A DNA stretch of 64,000 nucleotides from Roseburia_C sp900315735 (lineage in GTDB: Bacteria; Bacillota; Clostridia; Lachnospirales; Lachnospiraceae). The position numbers and the translations under genes were made by a program. The stretch lies in assembly GCA_052118425.1 (NCBI GenBank), contig JBQKHF010000002.1, one strand, 5' to 3'. A model generated the notes under the pieces. That model had not been told where the DNA came from. It ran no database searches and worked only from the letters and a program-made list of their open reading frames with translations. How positions within the stretch are numbered: position 1 is the first letter of the stretch; every line of letters begins with the position of its first letter. Below, one piece after another: positions 45,576-54,291 of this stretch.

Positions 45576-46402
45576 TACAGGCATTCGTTTTTCTGTTCTC
45601 TTATAATCTCATGCAATTTATGAAGTGCCTGGTCGATTCCACCCACTTCATCAATCAGTCCTTCTTTTACTGCATCCGCACCTACAAGAATGGTTCCCAA
45701 ATCCTTGGTCAGCATGGTGGTATTCATCATGAGCTGCTCTAATCTTTTTTCATCTGCTCTGCTGTGGGATGCTATAAAACGAATAATCCGATCCTGCATC
45801 TGCTGGAAATAGTCATAAGTTGGCGGCGCTCCGATTACCGTACCGCTCATACGCACCGGATGGATGACCATGGTTCCCGATGGCACAATAAAAGAATAGT
45901 CTGTTGAAACCGCCAACGGCACACCAATGGAATGGCTTCCGCCTAAGACAAGTGACACTGTCGGTTTACTTAAGGAAGATATCATTTCTGCAATGGCAAG
46001 TCCGGATTCCACATCACCGCCTACTGTATTCAAAAGCACAAGGACGCCATCCACCTGGTCAGAATCTTCGATTTCTGCAAGTTTCGGCAGTACATGCTCA
46101 TATTTCGTTGTCTTGGTATTGGAAGAAAGGCATTCATGTCCTTCAATCTCACCGATAACGGATAATAAATGAATCTTCTGATGCCAGCGGCTGTCAGCCA
46201 GAGAAAGCTGCCCGGATTCCTTGATCAGTTCCTGCTCGTCTAACTGTTCCTTTTTTGATTCATCTTTTTTCCGTTCTTTGTTTTCTGCTTTTTCTATTTT
46301 TGGTTCTGCATTTTGTAATTCCGCATTTTTGAATTCTACATTTTGCAATTCCACATTTGGGACTTCTTTCTTTTGCATCACTTTATTTTCTTTCTGCTCC
46401 AT
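45575..46402 (-). CDS. tepA: ClpP-like serine peptidase (TepA family)
   Basis: A 275-residue protein of the ClpP/TepA family. The nucleophile motif is GGSHSIGVPLA and the histidine is in VIHPVRMSG. LLNTVGGDVESGLAIAEMI is the conserved first strand. TepA in Bacillus degrades leftover small spore-related or exported peptides; substrate here unknown. Gene order tepA-(uppP)-ftsK resembles the Bacillus tepA-spoIIIE neighbourhood. Residues 1-60 form a Glu/Lys/Asn-rich tail with a short tandem repeat and no clear signal peptide. AAGGGAG precedes the ATG. Confidence 0.85.
   Translation of the reverse strand: MEQKENKVMQKKEVPNVELQNVEFKNAELQNAEPKIEKAENKERKKDESKKEQLDEQELIKESGQLSLADSRWHQKIHLLSVIGEIEGHECLSSNTKTTKYEHVLPKLAEIEDSDQVDGVLVLLNTVGGDVESGLAIAEMISSLSKPTVSLVLGGSHSIGVPLAVSTDYSFIVPSGTMVIHPVRMSGTVIGAPPTYDYFQQMQDRIIRFIASHSRADEKRLEQLMMNTTMLTKDLGTILVGADAVKEGLIDEVGGIDQALHKLHEIIREQKNECL
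46308..46367 (-). repeat. Four 15-bp tandem repeats in the tepA N-terminus
   Basis: Units at 46308-46322, 46323-46337, 46338-46352 and 46353-46367 encode successive pentapeptides of the form (V/A)E(L/F/P)(Q/K)N. The fourth is the most diverged. Confidence 0.75.
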
Positions 46403-46423
46403 ATCAGATGCTCCCTTCTTTAC

Positions 46424-46527
46424 CGCCCGGCGGCAACTACGAGAAACACGCTTTGCGAGTTTCTCGAGTTATCGCGGTGCTCGCCAAATCTGCATGCAAG
46501 CATGCGATTTTTCTCGCTACCCGCGTA
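46424..46527. other. GC-rich palindromic block in the tepA leader
   Basis: Between tepA and the glgA terminator lies about 100 bases markedly richer in GC than its surroundings. It holds CGAGAAAC/GTTTCTCG (46440-46447/46459-46466) with an inner CGC/GCG, a doubled GCATGC palindrome near 46491-46505, and CGCGG/CCGCG near 46471-46475/46520-46524. It may be a dispersed palindromic repeat or a leader RNA. No second copy is in the window. Confidence 0.55.
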
Positions 46528-46564
46528 AAAAATAAGACAGGCAGTTTACACTGTCTGTCTTATT
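46525..46564 (-). terminator. Terminator of glgA
   Basis: ATAAGACAG pairs with CTGTCTTAT with an inner CAGT/ACTG helix. The minus-strand side runs into TTTTTTA. Confidence 0.85.
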
Positions 46565-46584
46565 ATCTACATGATATTCTTTTT

Positions 46585-48042
46585 TTATACCGGCCAGCCC
46601 TTTAAATAATTGTAAAGGTTCTCATAACGGCACTTGGAGCTCTTCCAGGAGAAGTCTTTTGCCATGCCGCGGTCAATAATCTGATTCCACTGTTTCTTCT
46701 TATCGAAGAAAATGTGTTTGGAATAATTGATAACGGAAAGCATTTCCTCACCATTGTAATTACTGAAGGAGAATCCGTCTCCGGTATTGTCATATTCATT
46801 ATATGGTACAACGGTATCTTTTAATCCACCGGTCTCACGGACGATTGGTACCGTTCCGTAGCGGAAGGAAATAAGCTGTGTCAGTCCGCATGGTTCAAAC
46901 CGGGATGGCATTAAGAAGGCATCGGCAGATGCATATAACTTATGTGCCAGATCATCGGAATAACAGATATTTGCAGATACTCGATCCGGATATTTCCATG
47001 CATAATAGCGGAACATATTCTCATACTGGCCTTCACCGGTTCCGATTACCACAAGCTGTGTGAAGTCATCTACGATACGGTCAATCACAAAGTTAATCAA
47101 ATCTAAGCCCTTCTGGTCTGTCAGACGGGAAATAAGACCAATCATATATTTCTTCTTATCTACGGTCAGTCCTAAGTCTTCCTGTAATTTCAGCTTATTA
47201 TTGACTTTCTTCTTACGGAAAGATTCTGCATCATAGTTACAGTAAATCTTATTATCCGTTGCCGGATTGTAAACCTGATAATCAATACCATTTACAATTC
47301 CCTGCATATCATAATGACGGGCAGAAAGCAGACCATTTAAGCCTTCACCGTAATATTCTGTCTGAATCTCATTGGCATAAGAATCACTGACTGTCGTAAT
47401 GTAGTCTGCATAAACCAGACCACCCTTTAACATATTGGCATCTTTCTTGTATTCCAGCTTATCCGGTGTGAAAAGTGATGCCGGAAGTCCGGTCAATCCC
47501 TGCATGGTCTTAATATCCCATACACCCTGGAATTTTAAGTTATGAATGGTCATAACAGACTTCATGCCCCAGAAGAACATATCTCCCTGGAACTCATTTT
47601 TCAGATATACCGGAATAAGACCTGTTTCCCAGTCATGACAGTGGATGATATCCGGCTGGAATCCGATTACCGGAAGCATGGATAATACTGCCTTATCAAA
47701 GAAACAGAATTTTTCGATGTCCTGTCTGATATTTCCATAAGGTGAGAAACAGTCAAAATACTCTTTATTATCGATAAAATAATATGTAATTCCATCTAAT
47801 TCATATTTTAATACACCTACATATTTGCTTGGAATATAAGAACCTGTTCCCATGTAAAAATGTGTTACATATTCAAACTGACTCCGGAAATGTTCCGGTA
47901 TACAACTATAGTTTGGAATTACCACACGAATATCCCAATACTGAGGGTCAAATTCTTTTGGCAGTGCACCACACACGTCCGCAAGCCCTCCGGTTTTAAT
48001 AAATGGTACACACTCTGATGCTGCAAATAGAATTTTCTTCAT
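46585..48042 (-). CDS. glgA: Glycogen (starch) synthase
   Basis: A 485-residue GT5 glycosyltransferase adding glucose from ADP-glucose to a growing alpha-1,4-glucan. The ADP-glucose-binding KTGGLAD motif is at residues 17-23; ASADAFLMPSRFEPCGLTQL is the C-terminal catalytic motif. No other glycogen gene is nearby. It follows metY by 18 bases, so the two may share a message. AAAGGGG precedes the ATG. Confidence 0.94.
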   Translation of the reverse strand: MKKILFAASECVPFIKTGGLADVCGALPKEFDPQYWDIRVVIPNYSCIPEHFRSQFEYVTHFYMGTGSYIPSKYVGVLKYELDGITYYFIDNKEYFDCFSPYGNIRQDIEKFCFFDKAVLSMLPVIGFQPDIIHCHDWETGLIPVYLKNEFQGDMFFWGMKSVMTIHNLKFQGVWDIKTMQGLTGLPASLFTPDKLEYKKDANMLKGGLVYADYITTVSDSYANEIQTEYYGEGLNGLLSARHYDMQGIVNGIDYQVYNPATDNKIYCNYDAESFRKKKVNNKLKLQEDLGLTVDKKKYMIGLISRLTDQKGLDLINFVIDRIVDDFTQLVVIGTGEGQYENMFRYYAWKYPDRVSANICYSDDLAHKLYASADAFLMPSRFEPCGLTQLISFRYGTVPIVRETGGLKDTVVPYNEYDNTGDGFSFSNYNGEEMLSVINYSKHIFFDKKKQWNQIIDRGMAKDFSWKSSKCRYENLYNYLKGWPV

Positions 48043-48060
48043 TTTGATACCCCTTTCTGC

Positions 48061-49344
48061 TTATACATTTTCCAATGCCTGCTCCAAATCTGCAATGATA
48101 TCGTTTACATTTTCTGTTCCGACGGAAAGCCGAATCAAATCCGGTGCAACACCGGCTTCAATTAACTGCTCATCTGTCATCTGACGATGGGTATGGCTGG
48201 CAGGATGCAGGACACAGGTTCTGGAATCTGCCACATGTGTTACAATTGCCGCCAGTTTCAAATGATCCATAAAGGATACGGATACTTCTCTTCCGCCTTT
48301 TAAACCAAATGAGATAACGCCACAGGTGCCATTTGGCATATATTTTTCTGCCAGTGCATGATATTTATTATCCTTTAAGCCCGGGTACTCTACCCATGCC
48401 ACTTTATCATTTGCATTTAAGTATTCTGCTACCTTCTGTGCATTTTCACAATGTCTTGGCACTCTTAAATGTAAGGTTTCCAGTCCGACATTCAGTAAGA
48501 AGGAATTCATCGGAGACGGAATGGAGCCCAGATCACGCATAAGCTGTGCTGTTGCTTTTTCAATATATGCAAGCTTTCCGAACTTCTGTGTATATATAAT
48601 TCCATGATAGGATTCATCCGGCTGTGTCAGTCCCGGATATTTATCCTTATATTTCTCCCAGTCAAAATTACCACTGTCTACAATACATCCACCTACTGCC
48701 ATGGCATGTCCATCCATATACTTAGTGGTAGAATGTGTTACGATATCTGCTCCCCATTCAAACGGTCTGCAGTTAATCGGTGTGGCAAATGTATTATCTA
48801 CAATAAGCGGTACTCCATGTTCATGGGCAACCCGTGCAAACTTCTCAATATCAAGCACCACAAGAGATGGATTGGATAAGGTCTCTGCAACCACTGCCTT
48901 GGTATTTGGTAAAAATGCTGCTGCAAGTTCTTCTTCCGATGCATCCGGATCCACAAAGGTACAGGAAATTCCCTGCTTCTTAAGTGTCGTTCCCAGCAGA
49001 TTAAAGGTTCCACCATATAAGGAGCTGGATGCCACAATATGGTCTCCTGCTTCACAGATATTAAATACCGCAAAATAGTTGGCTGCCTGTCCGGATGAAG
49101 TCAGCATTGCTGCAATACCGCCCTCTAAATCCGCAATCTTTGCTGCTACCGCATCATTGGTCGGATTCTGAAGTCTCGTATAAAAATATCCGGCTTCCTC
49201 TAAATCAAATAACCGTCCCATCTGGTCACTGGTATCATATTTAAATGTAGTACTCTGGTAAATCGGTAATACTCTCGGTTCCCCCTTGGTTGGTTTCCAG
49301 CCAGACTGAATACATTTTGTCTCAATCTGATAATTCTCTTCCAT
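48061..49344 (-). CDS. metY: O-acetylhomoserine sulfhydrylase-type enzyme
   Basis: A 427-residue PLP enzyme of the Cys/Met metabolism family making homocysteine from O-acetylhomoserine and sulfide. The PLP lysine is in VTHSTTKYMDGHAMAVGG; SSLYGGTFNLLGTTLKKQGI and SHTHRQMTDEQLIEAGVAPD are MetY-type signatures. A MetB/MetZ-type specificity cannot be wholly excluded. No SAM riboswitch is visible upstream. Confidence 0.9.
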   Translation of the reverse strand: MEENYQIETKCIQSGWKPTKGEPRVLPIYQSTTFKYDTSDQMGRLFDLEEAGYFYTRLQNPTNDAVAAKIADLEGGIAAMLTSSGQAANYFAVFNICEAGDHIVASSSLYGGTFNLLGTTLKKQGISCTFVDPDASEEELAAAFLPNTKAVVAETLSNPSLVVLDIEKFARVAHEHGVPLIVDNTFATPINCRPFEWGADIVTHSTTKYMDGHAMAVGGCIVDSGNFDWEKYKDKYPGLTQPDESYHGIIYTQKFGKLAYIEKATAQLMRDLGSIPSPMNSFLLNVGLETLHLRVPRHCENAQKVAEYLNANDKVAWVEYPGLKDNKYHALAEKYMPNGTCGVISFGLKGGREVSVSFMDHLKLAAIVTHVADSRTCVLHPASHTHRQMTDEQLIEAGVAPDLIRLSVGTENVNDIIADLEQALENV

Positions 49345-49382
49345 CTTCCCTTCTCCTTTATACCATATGTAATATATTATTA

Positions 49383-49429
49383 GAAAATACCTGCATCTAT
49401 CTATCCTTGTCTCTGATAAATGCAGGTAT
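49383..49429 (-). terminator. Terminator downstream of yebC
   Basis: ATACCTGCAT (49387-49396) pairs perfectly with 49420-49429. The minus strand continues with TTTTCTA. The loop of 23 bases is long, which lowers confidence slightly. Confidence 0.7.
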
Positions 49430-49434
49430 CAGTT

Positions 49435-50163
49435 TTATTCCTCCCAGTTGTGATATACTTCCTGTACATCATCATCTTCATCCAGAAGATCCAAGATTCT
49501 CTGGATATTAGTAATATCCTTCTCATCGGTTAAGGAAACATAGGTCTGAGGAATCATGGTAACCTCAGCACTTGCCATTGGAATATTTTCTGCTTCCAAA
49601 GCTTCACGTACTGCACTGAAATCATCCGGTGCTGTGATTACTTCAAAGCTGTCTTCCTCTTCTGAGAAATCCTCTGCTCCGGCATCCAATGCCATCATCA
49701 TCAGATCGTCTGCATCCACATCGCAGTCTTCTTTGGCAATAATAATCTGCCCCTTCTGGTCAAAAAGATAAGATACACAGCCCTGTGTTCCGATATTTCC
49801 CTGTCCCTTTGTAAATGCATTTCTTACATTTGCAGCAGTACGGTTCTTGTTATCGGTTAATGCGTCTACGATAATTGCAGTTCCGCTTGGACCGTATCCT
49901 TCATAAGTAACCTGTACATAATTTACGGAATCACCGTCTCCGGCTGCTTTTTTAATACCACGCTCGATGGTATCATTTGGCATGTTATTCGCCTTTGCTT
50001 TTGCAATTACATCTCTTAATTTGCTGTTGTTAGCAGGGTCTGCTCCACCCTCTTTTACCGCAATTGCAATTTCACGTCCTATAATTGTAAATATTTTTCC
50101 TTTTGCCGCATCATTTTTCTCTTTCTTATGTTTGATATTGGCAAACTTGGAATGTCCTGACAT
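49435..50163 (-). CDS. YebC/PmpR family protein
   Basis: A 242-residue three-domain protein. MSGHSKFANIKHKKEKNDAA is the invariant N-terminus; GYGPSGTAIIVDALTDNKNR and the acidic C-terminal half follow. The family was described as DNA-binding regulators; recent work connects members with relief of ribosome stalling at proline stretches. The choice between these cannot be made from sequence. Follows the CorC-like gene by 33 bases. Confidence 0.93.
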   Translation of the reverse strand: MSGHSKFANIKHKKEKNDAAKGKIFTIIGREIAIAVKEGGADPANNSKLRDVIAKAKANNMPNDTIERGIKKAAGDGDSVNYVQVTYEGYGPSGTAIIVDALTDNKNRTAANVRNAFTKGQGNIGTQGCVSYLFDQKGQIIIAKEDCDVDADDLMMMALDAGAEDFSEEEDSFEVITAPDDFSAVREALEAENIPMASAEVTMIPQTYVSLTDEKDITNIQRILDLLDEDDDVQEVYHNWEE

Positions 50164-50196
50164 AATAAATCCTCTTTTCTATCCGTATTTCGTGTA

Positions 50197-51105
50197 TTAT
50201 TCTACCATTTTTTCATCCTGCTGACAAGTCGCAGTGTCAGACTCGGCAGATTCTTCCGTTTCCGGAACAACATGTACATATTTTATCATCTTATCTTCCA
50301 CGGAAAGTACTTCGAAAATATAGCCTTTGTATTTTACTTCAAAGACTTCGTGCTCCGATGGAATTTTATCAATAAGAGAAATCAGAAGACCATTTAAAGT
50401 ATCATAATCCTCATCTTCAAAATCAAGATTCAGTGCTTCGCCTACATCCTCTAACGGAGTCATTCCATTCATTACAAATGTTCCGTCCGGTTTCTTCTCG
50501 ATAAAGGTATCTTCCTCGTCGTGCTCATCTAAAATATTTCCGACGATTTCCTCTAAAATATCTTCCATGGTGACCAGTCCGGCTGTCTGACCATATTCAT
50601 CCACAACAATTACCATATGCTCCTTTGCCGACTGCATCTCCTGAAACAATGCATTGATATTGCGTGTTTCCGGTATGAAATCCACCGGACGGATCAACCC
50701 ATCAATTTCCTTAATCGGCTTCTTTAAAAGCTCCGGCTGTCTGCTGTAGGATAAAGTCTCTTTGATATGTAATACTCCGATAATATTGTCTATGGTATCA
50801 GAGTATACCGGCATTCTCGAATAATGGCTTTCTATCACCAGGGTGATTACATCTTCAAAAATGTCATTTCCATCCAGTGCAGAAATATTTTTGCGGTGTG
50901 TCATAATATCACCGGCTTCTTTATCGCCAAATTCAAAGATATTATGTATCATCTCCGCTTCATTTTCCCGAAGGACTCCCTGCTCATGGCCTTCATTTAC
51001 CATGGAAATAATTTCTTCCTCTGTTACATCCTCGGAATCTTTGAATGGAAGTTTATGAAAAAATTTCTTTAAAAATCCTGTATTCGGACTCCCGCCGTCA
51101 TCCAT
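50197..51105 (-). CDS. CorC/HlyC-type CBS-domain protein
   Basis: A 302-residue soluble protein. EEIISMVNEGHEQGVLRENEAEMIHNIF is seen from residue 29; two CBS domains follow (DIMTHRKNISAL, RMPVYSDTIDNIIGVLH, MVIVVDEYGQTAGLVTMEDI), then the transporter-associated C-terminal domain (FVMNGMTPLEDVGEALNL). It lacks the DUF21 membrane domain of TlyC-like proteins, as does E. coli CorC, so a role in divalent-cation efflux is inferred by homology only. Own sigma-A-type promoter. Confidence 0.87.
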   Translation of the reverse strand: MDDGGSPNTGFLKKFFHKLPFKDSEDVTEEEIISMVNEGHEQGVLRENEAEMIHNIFEFGDKEAGDIMTHRKNISALDGNDIFEDVITLVIESHYSRMPVYSDTIDNIIGVLHIKETLSYSRQPELLKKPIKEIDGLIRPVDFIPETRNINALFQEMQSAKEHMVIVVDEYGQTAGLVTMEDILEEIVGNILDEHDEEDTFIEKKPDGTFVMNGMTPLEDVGEALNLDFEDEDYDTLNGLLISLIDKIPSEHEVFEVKYKGYIFEVLSVEDKMIKYVHVVPETEESAESDTATCQQDEKMVE

Positions 51106-51141
51106 TTTTGAATACTCTCCTTTTTATACATATTTCTGAAA

Positions 51142-51170
51142 AATATAACATTTTAGGCAAAAATAGTCAA
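51142..51170 (-). promoter_or_regulatory. Promoter of the CorC-like gene
   Basis: Minus-strand TTGACT (51165-51170) and TATATT (51142-51147) with a 17-base spacer, starting two bases after the mazF stop codon. Confidence 0.8.
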
Positions 51171-51171
51171 G

Positions 51172-51519
51172 TTATGTATATAATTCCAGACTAATCTTCA
51201 GTGCTTTGTCGATTTTCGACAGAATCCTTCCATCCAGATGGCACACTTTATCTTTTAATCGCGTCTTATCAATGGTACGAAGCTGTTCCAGTAAAATAAC
51301 CGAATCTTTTACAATGTCATATTCATGACAGGACAGCTCCACATGGGTCGGCAGCTTCGCCTTATTCATCTGTGATGTGATTGCGGCACAGATAACCGTA
51401 GGACTGTGTCGGTTTCCTACATCATTCTGTATAATCAGAACCGGTCTGATTCCGCCCTGTTCCGAGCCTACTACCGGTCTTAAATCCGCATAATAGATAT
51501 CTCCTCGTCTGATAATCAT
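51172..51519 (-). CDS. mazF: MazF/EndoA-type mRNA interferase, no antitoxin gene
   Basis: A 115-residue toxin of the MazF/PemK family, a sequence-specific endoribonuclease. RRGDIYYADLRPVVGSEQGG, RPVLIIQNDVGN and the ending-side DSVILLEQLRTIDKTRL are canonical for the EndoA (NdoA) group. In Bacillus the antitoxin gene lies between alr and the toxin; here alr (51584) is followed directly by mazF with only 64 noncoding bases, so no antitoxin is encoded. I use the ATG at 51519, preceded by GGAG; the upstream in-frame start would fall in the ribosome site. Confidence 0.92.
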   Translation of the reverse strand: MIIRRGDIYYADLRPVVGSEQGGIRPVLIIQNDVGNRHSPTVICAAITSQMNKAKLPTHVELSCHEYDIVKDSVILLEQLRTIDKTRLKDKVCHLDGRILSKIDKALKISLELYT

Positions 51520-51520
51520 A

Positions 51521-51578
51521 ATATACACTCCATAGAATAGGTTTTACTGAAAGTATTACCAATTTTATCGAGTGTATA
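51521..51578 (-). promoter_or_regulatory. Inverted repeat covering the mazF ribosome-binding site
   Basis: TATACACTC (51522-51530) and GAGTGTATA (51570-51578) are perfectly complementary around 39 bases. On the minus-strand RNA the 3-prime arm is GAGTGTATA, which contains part of the GGAG ribosome site of mazF. It may sequester that site or be a protein operator. Confidence 0.5.
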
Positions 51579-51583
51579 CTGTT

Positions 51584-52753
51584 CTAATCCTGAAAATAAT
51601 CTTTATGTTCTACTTCTTTGTTGTTTTCGAAATAGATTCTTGGAATACGCTTGCCAAGGCAGCAGACAAATTCATAATTAAATCTGCCGGATAAATCCCC
51701 GATTTCTTCCGCTGTAATCATTTCATTGCCATCTTTTCCAAGAAGTGTTACCTCTGTTCCAACGGTAACATCCGGTACATCCGTAACGTCTACCATAAAC
51801 TGATCCATGCAGACCCTGCCAAGAATCGGCACTCTCTTTCCCTGAATCAGCACAGAGCCTTTATTGGATAAGGTTCTCGGATAACCGTCTCCATATCCTA
51901 CCGGAATCGTTGCCACCTTCGTCTCTCTGGTTGTGGTATAGGTTCCGCCATAGCTGATTTCTCTTCCTGCCGGCAGTGTCTTTACATAAGATACATGACT
52001 CTTTAATTCCATTAACGGATGCATTGGCAGTCTGTCTTTTTGTACTTCATCCGACGGCCACAGTCCGTATAATGTAATTCCCGCTCTTACAATGTCCATA
52101 TTTGCTTCCGGCAAATCGATAATTCCTGCACTGTTTGAACAGTGTGCATGATGGAAGGTAACGCCTTCTTCTTTGCACATTGCAATCATTTTCTGAAACA
52201 GGTCAAGCTGCTTATGGGCGCCTGTTTTATCTTTTTCATCTGCCCTTGCAAAGTGGGTAAAGATACCCTCCATTATTATATGTGGCAGCTTACTGATTTG
52301 CGCTATTTCTCCTGCATTTTCTTTTTCCACCTGATAACCAATCCGGCTCATTCCGGTATCCACTGCAATGTGAATTGCCACATCCTGATTTTTCTTTGTT
52401 GCAGCTTCCGAAAGTGCAACTGCCATATCATACGTAAATACGGCAGGCTCTAATTTCTGCTCTACAATAATCTCATATTCATCCGGAAATGCAAAACCGA
52501 GAATCAGAATCGGTTTTTTAATTCCATGATTTCTTAAAATTACACCTTCTTCCACTGTGGCCACGCAGAATCCATGGAGATATGGAAGCGGTTCTAATAC
52601 ACGGGCAATTTCCGTTGCACCATGTCCGTATCCATCTGTTTTAATTACCGCAAACATGCTGGTATCTTTCTTTAAAAGCCGGTGCATTGCCTCCATATTT
52701 TCAATGGCAGCATCCAGATTCACGCTGGCATATACCCTGCTATATCTTTTCAT
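51584..52753 (-). CDS. alr: Alanine racemase
   Basis: A 389-residue PLP enzyme making D-alanine for peptidoglycan. The PLP lysine is in FAVIKTDGYGHGA; the catalytic tyrosine region is SYGGTYTTTRETKVATIPVG followed by YGDGYPR; ILGRVCMDQFMVDVTD is the third signature. The ATG at 52753 is six bases after GAGGTG; a GTG three codons up overlaps that site. Sits between nnrDE and mazF in the rex operon. Confidence 0.95.
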   Translation of the reverse strand: MKRYSRVYASVNLDAAIENMEAMHRLLKKDTSMFAVIKTDGYGHGATEIARVLEPLPYLHGFCVATVEEGVILRNHGIKKPILILGFAFPDEYEIIVEQKLEPAVFTYDMAVALSEAATKKNQDVAIHIAVDTGMSRIGYQVEKENAGEIAQISKLPHIIMEGIFTHFARADEKDKTGAHKQLDLFQKMIAMCKEEGVTFHHAHCSNSAGIIDLPEANMDIVRAGITLYGLWPSDEVQKDRLPMHPLMELKSHVSYVKTLPAGREISYGGTYTTTRETKVATIPVGYGDGYPRTLSNKGSVLIQGKRVPILGRVCMDQFMVDVTDVPDVTVGTEVTLLGKDGNEMITAEEIGDLSGRFNYEFVCCLGKRIPRIYFENNKEVEHKDYFQD

Positions 52754-52774
52754 TTCATTCACCTCAAATTATTA

Positions 52775-54262
52775 TTATGACAACACATCGGATAAACCGT
52801 TTATAATTTCACCTGCGGTCAGTCCATGCTGTGAGACTGTTTTACTCCGCTCATCTGCTGCCGCCGCATGTACATATACCCCAAGCGGTGCCGCCTGCTC
52901 TGCAGATAACCCCTGCGCCATCAGACTTCCGATAATTCCGCTCAATACGTCTCCGCTTCCTGCAGTAGCCATTCCGCTGTTACCGTTCCGGTTAATAAAT
53001 GTTTTTCCATAAGGAATTGCCGTTACCGTTCTGCTGTCTTTTAAAACACAGATTACATTATATTCCCTTGCAAAATCTTCTGCAACCTGCTCAATATTTT
53101 CTTTGATATAGGAAATGGCAAGCTGTTTTAACCGCGACATTTCTCCCAGATGTGGAGTTAATACCAGTTCCGTATGTGGACGAAGCAGCTGCTCTGTCTG
53201 CTCCGCAATAATATTTAATGCATCGGCATCTACCACCATTGGCACTGCCGCATTCTTAAGTACTGTCTTTACGATACTGTGCGCCACATCACTTTTTCCA
53301 ATTCCCGGTCCTAAAATAATAACGTCCGCCCAGGAAAGACATTCTAACAGCTGCTGTGTGTCTGCCTTCTTTGCAGAATAGGTAGTAAGAATTGCCTCCG
53401 GCACTGCTGACTGTAAAATAATGCGGTTTTCTTCCGGTGTATACACTCTCACCAGTCCGCAGCCACTGCGATAAGCTGCCTTTGCTGCAAGAACCGCCGC
53501 ACCTGCCATATTTACACTTCCGGCTACCAGAAGTACCTTGCCAAAGGTTCCTTTATTGGAATCAGCAGAACGGTTGTTTAAAAGATTTAAATCTTCTTTT
53601 GTAACCGCATAGGCAGCAGGCTTCTTATCCAGCCAGCTTTCCTCTCCGATACCGATATCCCGAACGGTAATATTGCCGCAGTACTCTGCCCCCGGAAATA
53701 GTACCATTCCGGTTTTGCAGTAAGCAAAGGTTACCGTATCATCCGCCTTAAAAGCTCCACCTAACACAGCTCCATTATCTGCTGATACACCAGATGGTAT
53801 ATCCACCGCCAGCCGGTGGGCACTGCTCTGGTTTAAGCGTTCCATCAAACGCACCAGTTCATCATCTAATTTTCGTGATAACCCTATGCCAAACAATGCA
53901 TCAATAATCAGGCTGTAATCATTTGCATCCACAATTTCATCAACAAACGGAACACCATATGATGCTAATATTTCATACTGTTCTTTTGCCTGTTTGGAAA
54001 AATGTGTTTTGTTTCCATAGAGATATACTTCAACCGGAATGTGGGATAAGTATAACATTCTTGCAATTGCCATGCCATCCCCACCGTTATTTCCGGTTCC
54101 GCATACCACCAGTACGCGGTTACAGGAAATTTCTTTTTCCTGTATTACTTCTATCACAGAAAGTGCTGCGCGCTCCATAAGAACCATGGACGGCACTTTA
54201 AAATGTTCGATTGTATTGGTATCACATGTTTTCATTTCCCGGGAATTTACAAGATATTCCAT
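52775..54262 (-). CDS. nnr: Bifunctional NAD(P)HX epimerase/dehydratase
   Basis: A 495-residue fusion that repairs hydrated NADH and NADPH. The N-terminal epimerase half (about 1-210) has VVCGTGNNGGDGMAIAR and VDIPSGVSADNG; the C-terminal ADP-dependent dehydratase half (about 220-495) has ILGPGIGKS, LVLTPHLGEMSRL and GSGDVLSGIIGSLMAQG. Being in the Rex operon places nicotinamide repair under redox control. AAAGGA precedes the ATG. Confidence 0.94.
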   Translation of the reverse strand: MEYLVNSREMKTCDTNTIEHFKVPSMVLMERAALSVIEVIQEKEISCNRVLVVCGTGNNGGDGMAIARMLYLSHIPVEVYLYGNKTHFSKQAKEQYEILASYGVPFVDEIVDANDYSLIIDALFGIGLSRKLDDELVRLMERLNQSSAHRLAVDIPSGVSADNGAVLGGAFKADDTVTFAYCKTGMVLFPGAEYCGNITVRDIGIGEESWLDKKPAAYAVTKEDLNLLNNRSADSNKGTFGKVLLVAGSVNMAGAAVLAAKAAYRSGCGLVRVYTPEENRIILQSAVPEAILTTYSAKKADTQQLLECLSWADVIILGPGIGKSDVAHSIVKTVLKNAAVPMVVDADALNIIAEQTEQLLRPHTELVLTPHLGEMSRLKQLAISYIKENIEQVAEDFAREYNVICVLKDSRTVTAIPYGKTFINRNGNSGMATAGSGDVLSGIIGSLMAQGLSAEQAAPLGVYVHAAAADERSKTVSQHGLTAGEIINGLSDVLS

Positions 54263-54291
54263 AAATTAATTCCTTTCACATGCATGCAGAA

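Noticed and set aside
44606..46402. tepA and uppP as one operon
   Set aside because: An extended -10 promoter for uppP lies at the tepA stop codon, so a separate start is likely, although read-through cannot be excluded.
50197..51105. CorC-like gene as a truncated pseudogene lacking DUF21
   Set aside because: E. coli CorC has the same length and also lacks DUF21; the frame, promoter and ribosome site are intact.
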